NCBI GenBank assembly: GCA_024103275.1
Contig: JAGFIV010000100.1
Span: 124,001-188,000 of the forward strand
Reading direction: 5' to 3'
Origin: Flavobacteriales bacterium
Lineage (GTDB): Bacteria > Bacteroidota > Bacteroidia > Flavobacteriales_F > PHOS-HE28
DNA: 64,000 nucleotides
The notes beneath the pieces are model-generated. The model was given only the letters and a program-made list of their open reading frames with translations, ran no database searches and was not told the origin of the DNA. The position numbers were made by a program, and so were the translations under genes. This document shows, one piece after another, positions 52,839 to 61,924 of this stretch. Every line of letters starts with the position of its first letter. Positions within the stretch are counted from its first letter, which is position 1.

Positions 52839-53894
52839 TCAAGCCATTTCACCCGCCGGGGCGGCATGGCCGGGCCCGGAGCGGTGGAGCATCCGTTTGG
52901 CCTGCACCTTGGCCAAGTAGGTCAACCAGGCCATGCGGCGGCCCGGGCTGTGGTACCACCAGGCCAGGCCCGCGCACCACCCTTGGTCGGCCACCCGGTG
53001 GAAGTGGCGGTGCCAAAAGGCCATCACCTCTTGCCGGAACAGCTCTTGCGGGAAGAGGCCGTGGTCGCGGTTGAGCGCCAGCAGGCGGTCGCGCCAGCGC
53101 CGGATGCGCGCGATGTCGCGTACCGTGAGGCCGTCGGGCAGGTATCCGGTCAGGGTCACGTGGTCGTCGATGTCCTGGTTGCTGGCGGGCCAGCCCAGCA
53201 GCTCGAACACGCGCCGGGCGATCTGCAGCCGGTCGGCCCGTGCGTCGCGCCCGCTGCGGAAATTGTTCACCCCCCGGCGGTAGCAGCCCAGCACCTCGGG
53301 CAGGTTGGCGAAGACCGCCCGGCGGCACACGGCCACCTGGAAGAGGTAGTCCATGCCGGGGATCCGCCAGTTTTCATCAAAACGCACCCCGGGGTCCGCG
53401 AAGAGCGTCCGCCGGACCATCGAGGCGGGGTGCAGGTAGGCATCGCCCAGGATGATGCGGGCCATGCCTTCCTCGTGCGTGGTGGGCCAGCATACGATCT
53501 GGTCCTCGTCGCGCAGCTCGCGCACGCAGGTGCCCACGATGGCCACTTGCGGATGGGCGTCCAAAAAGGCCACCTGCTTGGCCAGCCGTTCAGGGTACAT
53601 CAGGTCGTCCGCGTCCAGGAAGGCGATGAACTCGCCGCGCGCCGCCGCGATGCCGCGGTTGGCCGCCGCCGGCCGGCCCGTGTTCACCGCGCTGGGCAGG
53701 AAGCGCACGCGCGGGTCCGCGATGGCCGCCACCTCGGCGGGCCCTTCGTCGGTGCTGGCATCATCCACCACCAGCAGCTCAAAGTCCGCGAAGGTCTGGG
53801 CCAGGATGCTGCGTACCGCCTCCGCCACGAACGGGCCCTTGTTGTACAACGTCAATACCACGCTGACCCGTGGCGGCAGAGCAGGAGCGGGCAT
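52839..53894 (-). CDS. GT2-family glycosyltransferase
   Basis: 351 residues. Motifs VSVVLTLYNKGPFVAEAV, VVDDASTDEGP and FLDADDLMYPERL define the GT-A donor and metal site. The C-terminal 100 residues are helical and basic and end AAPAGEMA. A TATCTTCG box lies 5 bases before the ATG (53900-53907, minus strand), so this gene begins a unit of three minus-strand glycosyltransferases. Confidence 0.9.
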   Translation of the reverse strand: MPAPALPPRVSVVLTLYNKGPFVAEAVRSILAQTFADFELLVVDDASTDEGPAEVAAIADPRVRFLPSAVNTGRPAAANRGIAAARGEFIAFLDADDLMYPERLAKQVAFLDAHPQVAIVGTCVRELRDEDQIVCWPTTHEEGMARIILGDAYLHPASMVRRTLFADPGVRFDENWRIPGMDYLFQVAVCRRAVFANLPEVLGCYRRGVNNFRSGRDARADRLQIARRVFELLGWPASNQDIDDHVTLTGYLPDGLTVRDIARIRRWRDRLLALNRDHGLFPQELFRQEVMAFWHRHFHRVADQGWCAGLAWWYHSPGRRMAWLTYLAKVQAKRMLHRSGPGHAAPAGEMA

Positions 53895-53899
53895 CGCGG

Positions 53900-53907
53900 C
53901 GAAGATA
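53900..53907 (-). promoter_or_regulatory. -7 box TATCTTCG
   Basis: Minus-strand TATCTTCG 5 bases before the start at 53894; the upstream region of the unit then runs into the repeat-rich stretch. Confidence 0.5.
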
Positions 53908-53997
53908 GCATGGGCCTGTGCTCAGCGCTTGTGGACCACCATCAGGGCCATCGCGTCCGGCACGTCCGAAGGATGGACACCGGTCCTTTCGGACGAG

Positions 53998-54250
53998 TGG
54001 CCCATGACGCCGCAGGCGCAATGGGAACTTGCCTATGGGAAACTGGAAACTTGAAACTGGAAACTTGAAACCACATGGCGCCGCAGGCGCAAGGGATTTT
54101 CTCCTACGTCCTACGTCCTGCGTCCTGCGAACTACGAACTACGCAACCCAAGGGAGAAAAGCTGATCCGCCTTCGCCACGGCTTCGGCGGGACGGGAACC
54201 GATTGGTGCCGCAGGCGCAATGGGCCTTCTCCTGCGTCCTGCGAACCACG
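53998..54250. repeat. composite intergenic repeat with heptamer arrays, locus 2
   Basis: Modules in order: GCCGCAGGCGCAATGGGAACTTGCC; a TTGAAAC/TGGAAAC-type array (54038-54072); a short core fragment; a TCCTACG/TCCTGCG/AACTACG array of six 7-base units (54102-54143); a full GCTGATCCGCC-type module (from about 54160); and a short TCCTGCG/AACCACG array (54230-54250). Same parts as 33466-33830 but in different number and order. Located between a GT2 gene and asnB. Confidence 0.75.
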
Positions 54251-54261
54251 CCCCGCGCCGC

Positions 54262-56139
54262 TCACCCGTTGGCGATGTGCAGGGCCCACCAGTTGGCCAA
54301 GGCGAAATGGGGCCACAACTTCAGCCCGGTGACATGGCCTGCGGCCAATTCCCGGCGGAAAGCAGGGGCATAGAGCCGCAAGGCGTCATCCATGCCCAGG
54401 ATCAGGTCGCGCTGCGCCAGCGCCTCCTTGTCGTTCAGCACCTGGTTCATGGGGATGTGGAAGCCCACCTTCGGGCGGTCCACGATGGCGGCGGGCAGCA
54501 GCTTGCGGGCATATTCCTTCAAGGCGAGTTTCTCGCCCGCGGGCCCGGCCAGCAGGTGCAGCTGCAGGCGCATGGCCTGTTCCGCCAGCCGGTGGTCCAG
54601 GTAGGGCACGCGGGCCTCCACCGAAGCCGCCATGGACATGCGGTCCACGCGCGCCAGCAGGTGGTCGGGCAGGCGGAACAGCAGGTCGAAGGCGCTCAGC
54701 CTTTGCAGCAGGTCGGCCTCCCGGTATTCCGGTGCGTCCATGTATGCCGCCACGGTGCCGTAGGCGGGCCGCGCCAGGGCCAGCAGGTCGGGATGGAAGA
54801 TCCGCTGCTCCTGTTGGTCCGCCAGCGCGTCGATCCCGCCCCAGATGATCGTGCGGCCCTGCACATGGCGGCGGGCCCAGGCCACCCAGTCCGGCTTGCG
54901 GCGCGCCAGCACCGGCGCCCCCAGCGCCAGGTAGGCCCGCAACACGGCGCGGGGCACGCGCCGCAGCATCCGGTACACGCGCCAGGCATCGTGCCACTGG
55001 CGGTAGCCGATGAACAGTTCATCCGCCCCCTCGCCGCTCAGGCATACGGTGACCCCTTCGGCGCGCGCCATTTCCGACAGCAGGAGCAGGGGCCCGCAGG
55101 CGCTGTCGGCGATGGGCTCGTCCAGGATGCCGAAGGCCCGCTGCTGCGCCGCCAGGTACTCGGCCGGCGAGATTGCCAGGGCATGATGGTCCGTGTGGAG
55201 GTGCTTGGCCACCGTGGCGGCATGCCCCAGCTCGCTGGTGTGGCCGGGCACGTCCTCGCGGAACCCGATGCTGAACGTCTTCACCCGCCGTTGCCGCGAT
55301 GCCAGCGCGGTGATGAGCGAGGAGTCCAGGCCGCCGGAGAGGTAGGTGCCCACCTGCACGTCCGCCACCATTTGCAGGTCAACGGATTCCGCCAGCAGGG
55401 CCATCACCCCGTGCGCATCGCCCAGGTCGCGCGGGCGGCCATGCGGCCCCAGGGGGTGCCAATAGCGCTGCGGCACCGGCTCTTCCCCGCGCTCCAGGGC
55501 GAACCAGTGCGCTGCCGGCAGCTTGCGGATCCCCTCATGGAAGGTGGCCGTCCCCTCGGTCTGCCGGAAGTGGAAGTAGGCCACCAGCTGGGCCCGGTCG
55601 GCGCGCCGCGGCACCAGGATGGCCTTGGGCTCGCTGGCGAAGGTGAGCACCCCGTCCGCATAGCGGTAGTAGAAGGGCTTGATGCCCATGCGGTCGCGGG
55701 CGGCGAAGACCTTGCCGGCGGCATGGTCCAGGTACACGAAGGCGAACATGCCGTTGAGCCGCTCCAGGCAGCCCGGGCCCCACTGGATGCAGGCGTGCAG
55801 CAAGGTCTCCGAGTCCGAGTGGTCGGTGCGGAACCGGTGGCCCAGCCGCTCCAGCTCCTTCCGCAGGGCCAGGTTGTTGTAGATCTCGCCGTTGTACACG
55901 ATCCAATGGCGCCCGTCGGGGGTGCACATCGGTTGGTTGGCGTTGCTGGCCAGGTCCAGCACGGAAAGCCGGGCGTGGGCCAACCGCCAGGCGGCCGGAC
56001 CGGGCGCGCCGGGCAGCTCGTCGGAGTTGACCGTGATCCGCGCATCCGGTCCGCGGTGGGCCAGGCGGTCGATGTCGAAACCGGCCGGCCGCAGCGACCG
56101 GCCGGCATCCCACGTGATGGCGCCGGCTATTCCGCACAT
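54262..56139 (-). CDS. asnB: asparagine synthase (glutamine-hydrolysing) type protein
   Basis: 625 residues, usual length. The N-terminal glutaminase starts MCGIAGAI with Cys as nucleophile, then RRGPD-type (HRGPDARI) and NGEIYNN; the synthetase domain has YLSGGLDSSLITALA, the PP-loop ATP site. In a polysaccharide cluster such proteins often amidate sugar acids or act on glycan precursors rather than free Asp; this context favours that, but it is inference. A TACATTTG box (56188-56195, minus) lies 48 bases upstream. Confidence 0.9.
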   Translation of the reverse strand: MCGIAGAITWDAGRSLRPAGFDIDRLAHRGPDARITVNSDELPGAPGPAAWRLAHARLSVLDLASNANQPMCTPDGRHWIVYNGEIYNNLALRKELERLGHRFRTDHSDSETLLHACIQWGPGCLERLNGMFAFVYLDHAAGKVFAARDRMGIKPFYYRYADGVLTFASEPKAILVPRRADRAQLVAYFHFRQTEGTATFHEGIRKLPAAHWFALERGEEPVPQRYWHPLGPHGRPRDLGDAHGVMALLAESVDLQMVADVQVGTYLSGGLDSSLITALASRQRRVKTFSIGFREDVPGHTSELGHAATVAKHLHTDHHALAISPAEYLAAQQRAFGILDEPIADSACGPLLLLSEMARAEGVTVCLSGEGADELFIGYRQWHDAWRVYRMLRRVPRAVLRAYLALGAPVLARRKPDWVAWARRHVQGRTIIWGGIDALADQQEQRIFHPDLLALARPAYGTVAAYMDAPEYREADLLQRLSAFDLLFRLPDHLLARVDRMSMAASVEARVPYLDHRLAEQAMRLQLHLLAGPAGEKLALKEYARKLLPAAIVDRPKVGFHIPMNQVLNDKEALAQRDLILGMDDALRLYAPAFRRELAAGHVTGLKLWPHFALANWWALHIANG

Positions 56140-56187
56140 GGTTGGCTTGCGCCCCGGTTCTTATCCTGACCGCTGGACCGGGGCGCG

Positions 56188-56195
56188 CAAATGTA
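56188..56195 (-). promoter_or_regulatory. -7 box TACATTTG upstream of asnB
   Basis: Minus-strand TACATTTG matches the consensus exactly, 48 bases before the asnB start. Confidence 0.5.
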
Positions 56196-56224
56196 ACGGC
56201 GGCCACCTCCCCGTGCGGTCCGGT

Positions 56225-56232
56225 TATCTTCG
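56225..56232 (+). promoter_or_regulatory. -7 box TATCTTCG upstream of GT2
   Basis: TATCTTCG ends 15 bases before the GT2 ATG at 56248; it is back to back with the asnB promoter. Confidence 0.5.
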
Positions 56233-56247
56233 TCCGCCCCAGCCCAG

Positions 56248-57240
56248 ATGGCAGACCTGGACCCCTTGGCGATCTCCGTCGTCATCCCCGTTTACAATGC
56301 CGCCAAGTTCGTTGAGGCGGCCGTGGCCTCGGCGCTGCAGTTCACGGAGGTGGAGGAGGTGGTGCTGGTGGATGATGGCGGACCGGACAACAGCCTGTCC
56401 GTTTGCCAGGACCTGACCCGGCGGGAACCCCGCGTCAAGCTGTACCGCCATCCGGGCGGTGCGAACCTGGGGGCCGCCGAATCACGCAACTTGGGCATGC
56501 GCATGAGCCGCGCACCCTACATCGCATTCCTGGATGCGGATGACTTTTATCTCCCGGGCCGCTTCGATGCCGAGCGGGAGGTCTTCCGCCTGCATCCGGA
56601 TGCCGATGGCGTATACGGGGCCATCGGGGCGCATTTCCAGGACCAACAGGGAAGGGAACGGTTTGAAAAAGTCTTTTCCCGCCAGTTGACCTCCGTGCGG
56701 CAGCGGGTGCAACCGGAGAAACTGTTCCACGGCCTGGTGGGCCTGCTGGGCGACTTCGGCTACTTCTCCCTGGATGCATTGACCGTGAAACGGCAGGCCT
56801 TGCAGCGCATGGACGACCTGATGCGCAGCGGCCTCAGGCTCCATCAGGACACCGACTTCCTGGTGCGCATGGCCTGGTACCTGCGCCTTTACCCCGGCTC
56901 GCTGGAAAAGCCCGTGGCCATGCGCAGGGTGCATGACGACAACCGGTTCCTGAAACAACGATCCTTCCACAGCAACACCCTGCTGTACGGGTCGCTTTGG
57001 CGGTGGTCTGTACGGGCCGGGGTCGATGGCCAGGCCAGGGAGGTCTTCCACCGCAAATACAGGATGTACGCCGTGGGTGCCGCATCCTCCAAGCTTTCGG
57101 CCCTGGCGATCGCCCTGCGGCATGCCAGGCTAATGCGCACCTATGTCTTCCGCGACGCGCTCTTCACGCGCCTGGTCGGCGAGGGCACCCGCATGCACCG
57201 TTTCCTGCACAAGGCCACCTGGCAGATCTGGAGGGGCTGA
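56248..57240 (+). CDS. GT2-family glycosyltransferase
   Basis: 330 residues. ISVVIPVYNAAKFVEAAV, VDDGGPDNSL and IAFLDADDFYLPGRF give the GT-A nucleotide and metal sites; HQDTDFLVRMAWYLRLYP follows in the acceptor region. A single-gene plus-strand insertion between two minus-strand groups; it is convergent to the next glycosyltransferase (27-base gap). Confidence 0.9.
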   Translation: MADLDPLAISVVIPVYNAAKFVEAAVASALQFTEVEEVVLVDDGGPDNSLSVCQDLTRREPRVKLYRHPGGANLGAAESRNLGMRMSRAPYIAFLDADDFYLPGRFDAEREVFRLHPDADGVYGAIGAHFQDQQGRERFEKVFSRQLTSVRQRVQPEKLFHGLVGLLGDFGYFSLDALTVKRQALQRMDDLMRSGLRLHQDTDFLVRMAWYLRLYPGSLEKPVAMRRVHDDNRFLKQRSFHSNTLLYGSLWRWSVRAGVDGQAREVFHRKYRMYAVGAASSKLSALAIALRHARLMRTYVFRDALFTRLVGEGTRMHRFLHKATWQIWRG

Positions 57241-57267
57241 ACCGTGGGGCGGTCCGTACGCGGCCTG

Positions 57268-58188
57268 CTACGGGGCGGCGAGAAAGGCGCTTCCCGGTTT
57301 TCGGGAAAGGCTGCGGTTCGCGGTTAGTTCCGGGTCCACGGCGGAGGTGATCAGCCGGTAGCGGGCGCGTGCGATCCGGGCAGCGGTGCGGCGCAACAGC
57401 AGGATGCTCTTGATGTACTCGGCACGCAGCCGGGCACATTCCTTGGCCGCATCCAGGTTCCTGTTCGGGTCGGCATAGGCCAGGCGGACGTTGCGTCGCT
57501 CCACCAGTGTCTCATCAAAATAGGGATTCGTGGTCCGCTCGGCCCGGTCGTGATGGATCCAGGCGGTGGGCAGCACCCCCACCAGCATCCCGTGGAAGTG
57601 TACCCGGTGCAGGTAGTTGTTGTCCTCCCCGTAATGCCGGAAGCTGGGGTTGAACCCGCCGACCGTTTGCAGGCATTTCCGGCTTAGCAACCACGCCGCG
57701 GCATTTACAAAGGGCAATGTGTAGGGCGCCGGCTTGGCACGGCCCAGCACCAGGTCTGAATACAGCCCCGGGCACTTGAATGGGATGATATACTCGGAGA
57801 ACGGCCCATCCAGCGCATCACCGGCCCCGTTGAGGTGCATGGGGCTCAGCACACCGTATTCAGGGTGTTCCGTCATGGCCGCCACCAGCAAGCCTATGGT
57901 TTCCGGCTTCACCCAAGCATCCTGGTTCAGCAGGAACACATGCGTGGCACCGCGATCCTGCGCCAGGCGAATGCCGATGTTGTTGGCCAGGCCAAAGCCC
58001 AGGTTTTCCCCGGTACGGACCAACTCCACCTCGGGGAAGGCCGAATGGATGAGCTCCGGCGTACCATCGGTGGAGCCATTGTCCACCACGATGGTCTGCA
58101 CGGGCAAGGCGGAGGCACGCAAGCTGCCGAGGCAGGTGTGTACCCATTGGGCACCGTTGTAGGTGACGATGATCGCGAACACGCTCAT
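57268..58188 (-). CDS. GT2-family (rhamnosyltransferase-like) glycosyltransferase
   Basis: 306 residues. VFAIIVTYNGAQWVHTCLGSL, VVDNGSTDGTPELIHSAF, NQDAWVKPETIGLL and EDNNYLHRVHFHG match GT2 enzymes that add deoxy or other sugars to surface glycans (WcaA/RfbF type). Overlaps the next gene by 4 bases. Confidence 0.87.
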   Translation of the reverse strand: MSVFAIIVTYNGAQWVHTCLGSLRASALPVQTIVVDNGSTDGTPELIHSAFPEVELVRTGENLGFGLANNIGIRLAQDRGATHVFLLNQDAWVKPETIGLLVAAMTEHPEYGVLSPMHLNGAGDALDGPFSEYIIPFKCPGLYSDLVLGRAKPAPYTLPFVNAAAWLLSRKCLQTVGGFNPSFRHYGEDNNYLHRVHFHGMLVGVLPTAWIHHDRAERTTNPYFDETLVERRNVRLAYADPNRNLDAAKECARLRAEYIKSILLLRRTAARIARARYRLITSAVDPELTANRSLSRKPGSAFLAAP

Positions 58189-59069
58189 GATCCCGCAAGG
58201 GTACGAAGGCGGTGCACCGTCCTCGCCACCAGGCGGCCCATCGCGGTGTACTCAAAGAAGATCCGGCGGCGCACCGAAGGGTGAAGGTGGCGGCCGAGGT
58301 GCCGCAGGTAATACAGTGGCAGCCGGTCCAGCTCTGCCAGGGCACCGGAGCGCGCATTCACCTGTGTGGCCTGTGCCGCATGCAACCGGAAGGTGACGAG
58401 CTCCTCATCCACGAACCCGACCTGGCCATGCCGCAACACCTTGTACCAGTAAACGTAATCGAGGGCCTGGCGGAATTCCGTGCCGAACCAGCCATGGCGG
58501 TTGAACACACGTCGGTCCAGCAGCACAGCCGGGGGTTCGCCGATCTTGTTGCGCGGCAGGTCCAGGAGGGCCGGGTCGCCGAGCAAGGTGCGGCCCGGCA
58601 TTACGCCTTCCTCCACGCGCGCGCTTCGCCAAGCCCGATGAAGCTCGCCGTAGCGGGCCACCCAGGCCGCATCTTGCGGGTTGTCCGGGTCATGCAGTAT
58701 CCGCCGCCGGCTGTACACCAGCATCACCTCCGGTGCGCTCCCCGCCATGGCCACCATGCGGGCCACACAGTTGGGCGCGAGCAGGTCGTCCTGAAAAAGG
58801 AACTTGATGTAGGCGCCCTTGGCGTGTTGCACGCAGTTGTTCCAGTTGGCGCCGATGCCGGATGGCCGGTGCTTGACCACCCGCACCGGCATGGGCGATT
58901 CAGGGCGCAAGCGCTCCACCACGGCCAGCGTGCCGTCCGTGGAGCCGTCATCGGAGATCACCAGTTCGAGCGCCGGGTAGGTTTGCGCGAAGGCGGATCG
59001 CAAGGCCTCCTCCAGGAAACGCTCCCCTTGGAAGGTGGGGATGCAGATGCTCACAAGGGGAAGCTCCAT
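58185..59069 (-). CDS. GT2-family glycosyltransferase
   Basis: 294 residues. VSICIPTFQGERFLEEAL, ISDDGSTDGTLAVVERL and IKFLFQDDLLAPNCV give the GT-A donor site, with QDD in place of the usual DXD-flanking residue. It overlaps the previous gene by 4 bases and is followed by a 171-base spacer. Function: glycan elongation, specificity unknown. Confidence 0.87.
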   Translation of the reverse strand: MELPLVSICIPTFQGERFLEEALRSAFAQTYPALELVISDDGSTDGTLAVVERLRPESPMPVRVVKHRPSGIGANWNNCVQHAKGAYIKFLFQDDLLAPNCVARMVAMAGSAPEVMLVYSRRRILHDPDNPQDAAWVARYGELHRAWRSARVEEGVMPGRTLLGDPALLDLPRNKIGEPPAVLLDRRVFNRHGWFGTEFRQALDYVYWYKVLRHGQVGFVDEELVTFRLHAAQATQVNARSGALAELDRLPLYYLRHLGRHLHPSVRRRIFFEYTAMGRLVARTVHRLRTLAGS

Positions 59070-59240
59070 GGCCTAGGTCAGCGGCGGCCTAAAATAGCGT
59101 GGACCAGAGGACTGCAATCGCCGCTAAAGGGCATGTACTCTCCGGCGCCATGGCGCACCCGATGGCCCTTGCCACCGTCGGGCCCGGGCTACCGTCACCG
59201 GAACCGGGTGCTGTCAATGTGCGAATGGGAGCGCGGAAGG

Positions 59241-60062
59241 TCACGGCCTGGCTTTTATCGGATTGATCCGTTTGACCAACAGCTGCAGCATCAGCCTCAG
59301 GTGGTCGCGGCCGGTATAGTTCGGGATGGCTTTCGCCTTGGCACGCAGCGCTTGCAAGGTGTTGCGCACCCCGGCCAGGTTCCGAAGCTCCGGCTTGTTG
59401 AATATGTAGGCCGTCACTTGATCCAAATGCAAGGCAGCTTCCTTGATCATTGAACCACCTCGAACCCGGTAGTTGAAAAGGATTTCGGGAACTTTATGGA
59501 AGCTTGCCCCGGCCACCCCGGCCCGGAGCCAGAAGTCCCAATCCTCATAACCCATCACCGGCATCATCCAATCATAACCACCCAGCCGTTGCCACAATTC
59601 TTTCCTGAAACCTGCGCAGGCATCGATCCTGTTGCGTTCCAAAAGGAATTCAAGGCCATGGGGTCCCATGGCGAAGCGACCGCTGCGCTCCCCGAAGTAC
59701 TCCGCATCCCCGTATACAACATCCACATCCGGGGTGCTGTCCAGCACGGCGATGGTCTGGGCGATCATGGCCGGGCGCAGCCGGTTGTCCGCATCGAAGG
59801 GAATGATGTAGGTGCCACGGGCCATGGAGATGCCGTTGTTCCGGGCTTGGCCCAAGCCCATATTGGCCTGGCGGAGCAGCACATACGCGGCCGGGTCCAG
59901 CCCGTCCAGCACCGCTACCGTGGCGGGGTCCGTGGAGCCGTCATCCACGATGATCACCTCATAGTCCCGCTTTTCCGGATAGGCCGCAATGCTGTCCAGG
60001 GCCTCCTGCAGGTAGGCGCCCAGGTTGTAGCAGGTCAGAACGATGGAAACTTTCGGGGTCAT
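59241..60062 (-). CDS. GT2-family glycosyltransferase
   Basis: 273 residues. VSIVLTCYNLGAYLQEALDSI, VDDGSTDPATVAVL and PFDADNRLRPAMIAQ define the donor and metal sites; DWDFWLRAGVAGASFHKVPE sits in the acceptor part. It precedes the sulfotransferase group by 142 bases. Sequence here looks lower in GC than the central genes. Confidence 0.88.
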   Translation of the reverse strand: MTPKVSIVLTCYNLGAYLQEALDSIAAYPEKRDYEVIIVDDGSTDPATVAVLDGLDPAAYVLLRQANMGLGQARNNGISMARGTYIIPFDADNRLRPAMIAQTIAVLDSTPDVDVVYGDAEYFGERSGRFAMGPHGLEFLLERNRIDACAGFRKELWQRLGGYDWMMPVMGYEDWDFWLRAGVAGASFHKVPEILFNYRVRGGSMIKEAALHLDQVTAYIFNKPELRNLAGVRNTLQALRAKAKAIPNYTGRDHLRLMLQLLVKRINPIKARP

Positions 60063-60204
60063 TGGCTGAATTCCGACGATCAGGCCTTGGAGATCGGGTT
60101 TCGGGTTGGACCTGTTGCCGTCAGGTTATTTCGGATCACCCGGCATTGAAAGCGATCTGCCGATTGTCATGAATGGTCTCTTGTCCAAGGACGTTTTATG
60201 GCGT

Positions 60205-61155
60205 CTACAACCCGGAGAGACGTTTCGCCATTGGGGTCTTCCAGGTGTGCTTGGCGGAACCTAAGGTGTTCAATATTCGCTTGCGGGCAAAATGTAACTT
60301 GATGCGCAGCGGATCCCAGGAGCTTAATGCCCACCAACCGGGGGTCCAATAGCCGAGTTCCTTCAGCAGGTCACCGGCCATCCGGTCCATGACCCAGCGT
60401 TCCTCCAGGCTCAATTTGGTTTGCCAGATGGCCTTGGGCTTGTCCCGGAGGTCGTTCAGTTCCTTATTGCCCCAGCTCACCTGCTTCACGCTGATATCAT
60501 TGGCTGCGGCAATCCGTGCGGCTATTGGATCGGGGGCGTCCAGGCCGACGAACCGGAACAGGTCCTTGAGCCCGGCCTGCGTGTGGGCGACCAATTCCTC
60601 GTAGCGTACCTCCATGTACCGGTCGGGGCCGAATTCCTTGCTGTTTGCGCGAGCCTCGCGGATGTTGCGGAACCATTCAGCGGTGGCGCCCTTGATCTCC
60701 CCCGCACCAAAGCCGACCTTACGCTTGGTGTTCATCATGCTCACCACCACTTCACGTCCGTCCCGGATGATGTGGATCACCTTGCATCGCGGAAAAAGCT
60801 TGTTGATCAGCGGCAGTTGCACGGCATAGCCCGGGTGCTTGTCCAGGATGTGTGTGGCTTCGGGCTTTCTTGCCAGCACACGCCCATACGCATCCAAGGC
60901 CATTTGGCGCATACTCTCCCGGAACTCTTCTTCAGTGTACAGTAACGGTGCGCCTTGCCGCCAATGGCCATTGTCCAACCTGTACTTCTCGTCGGCGTAG
61001 CGCTTGTCCAGCAAGCCCAAGTAATAGAACACCGTCAGCTCGGATTCGAGGCCGGCCACATCGGGATGCTCCAGGAGCATCTGGTGCAACCACGTGGTGC
61101 CGCTTCGTGGAGCACCTACTACGAAAATGAAGTCCTTGTCCGCCAAATAAGCCAT
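60205..61155 (-). CDS. PAPS-dependent sulfotransferase 1
   Basis: 316 residues from the ATG at 61155 (MAYLADKD), the first of three sulfotransferases. The 5'-phosphosulfate-binding loop is VVGAPRSGTTWLHQML, and the 3'-phosphate site is visible as IRDGREVVVSMMNTKR. The family transfers sulfate from 3'-phosphoadenylyl sulfate to hydroxyl or amino groups of sugars, lipids or small molecules. Neighbouring glycosyltransferases suggest a carbohydrate acceptor. Confidence 0.88.
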   Translation of the reverse strand: MAYLADKDFIFVVGAPRSGTTWLHQMLLEHPDVAGLESELTVFYYLGLLDKRYADEKYRLDNGHWRQGAPLLYTEEEFRESMRQMALDAYGRVLARKPEATHILDKHPGYAVQLPLINKLFPRCKVIHIIRDGREVVVSMMNTKRKVGFGAGEIKGATAEWFRNIREARANSKEFGPDRYMEVRYEELVAHTQAGLKDLFRFVGLDAPDPIAARIAAANDISVKQVSWGNKELNDLRDKPKAIWQTKLSLEERWVMDRMAGDLLKELGYWTPGWWALSSWDPLRIKLHFARKRILNTLGSAKHTWKTPMAKRLSGL

Positions 61156-61165
61156 GTCGTGCAAT

Positions 61166-61924
61166 TCACTTCGCCATGCGGCGTTCGATCCCGGATGTTC
61201 GATGTGATCCCATCAAGCGATGGAACGAATGATAGAGATCGAGGTCATCGGCGTACCAATCCTGGATGGTCGCGATTGCCTTCGGACTGAGGGTGCGGGA
61301 CATTTCCGGGGGATTGCGGTGTGCATCCTTGTCGGAGCTGGGCAAGGCCGGTATGTCCTTCAAGGCTAACAGGCGGGCGAGCGATGCAAAATCCTGGTCC
61401 AACCTGTCCTGGAAACCCACGAAAAGTATCCGGGGGTCGGCGAGGTCCAACTTTTCGCCAAACCAGTGGCTGAATTTGTCCCTGACGTGACTGATGGAGT
61501 TCATGGCATGCAATGCCGCCTGCTTGGTTGCCTCATCCCCACTTAACAACGCTTCCGCCAGATCATTGGGAGTGGAAAATCGCTCAAAGGCGATGGCCTC
61601 ATCCGCCGTCCATTTGGAGGAGTAGCGGGGTTTGCCTTGTCGCAAACGGCTGTTGAAGCCGCTAACAAACCGATCGATGGGTTCCCTCAGGAAAAAGACT
61701 GCAAATTCCCCGATTGGAACATCGGCAAGCCGAAAACCGTGGTCATGGAGAGCAATTTCGAACTTGGGCGATACGGCACCTTGAAGGGCATGCTTGATGG
61801 CGGTTCCGCCGGTTTTGGGAATGTGAAGGAAATGGACGACCGGCTTGGACCTCTGCCGGGAGGGGAAGAGCCTTTTCAAGGCGTACCACGGATTCATCAA
61901 CTTCGAGCCTTTCCTTGCGTTCAA
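61166..61924 (-). CDS. sulfotransferase-family protein 2
   Basis: 252 residues. The loop is LHIPKTGGTAIKHAL, the Sulfotransfer_2-type version used by carbohydrate sulfotransferases; FFLREPIDRFVSGFNSRL is the 3'-phosphate site. Overlaps the next gene by 4 bases, which supports the 61924 start; an ATG at 61897 is a possible alternative. Part of the three-gene sulfotransferase run. Confidence 0.82.
   Translation of the reverse strand: MNARKGSKLMNPWYALKRLFPSRQRSKPVVHFLHIPKTGGTAIKHALQGAVSPKFEIALHDHGFRLADVPIGEFAVFFLREPIDRFVSGFNSRLRQGKPRYSSKWTADEAIAFERFSTPNDLAEALLSGDEATKQAALHAMNSISHVRDKFSHWFGEKLDLADPRILFVGFQDRLDQDFASLARLLALKDIPALPSSDKDAHRNPPEMSRTLSPKAIATIQDWYADDLDLYHSFHRLMGSHRTSGIERRMAK

Larger units (their letters stand above)
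53895..54261. other. intergenic region before asnB end, repeat-filled
   Basis: About 365 bases without a gene: promoter of the glycosyltransferase unit at 53900-53907, unremarkable sequence to about 53997, then the composite repeat to within a dozen bases of the asnB stop. Confidence 0.6.

Noticed and set aside
54262-56139. asnB as a free asparagine biosynthesis gene only
   Set aside because: Possible, but context within a glycan cluster makes an amidotransferase on a sugar precursor equally likely; left as a family call.
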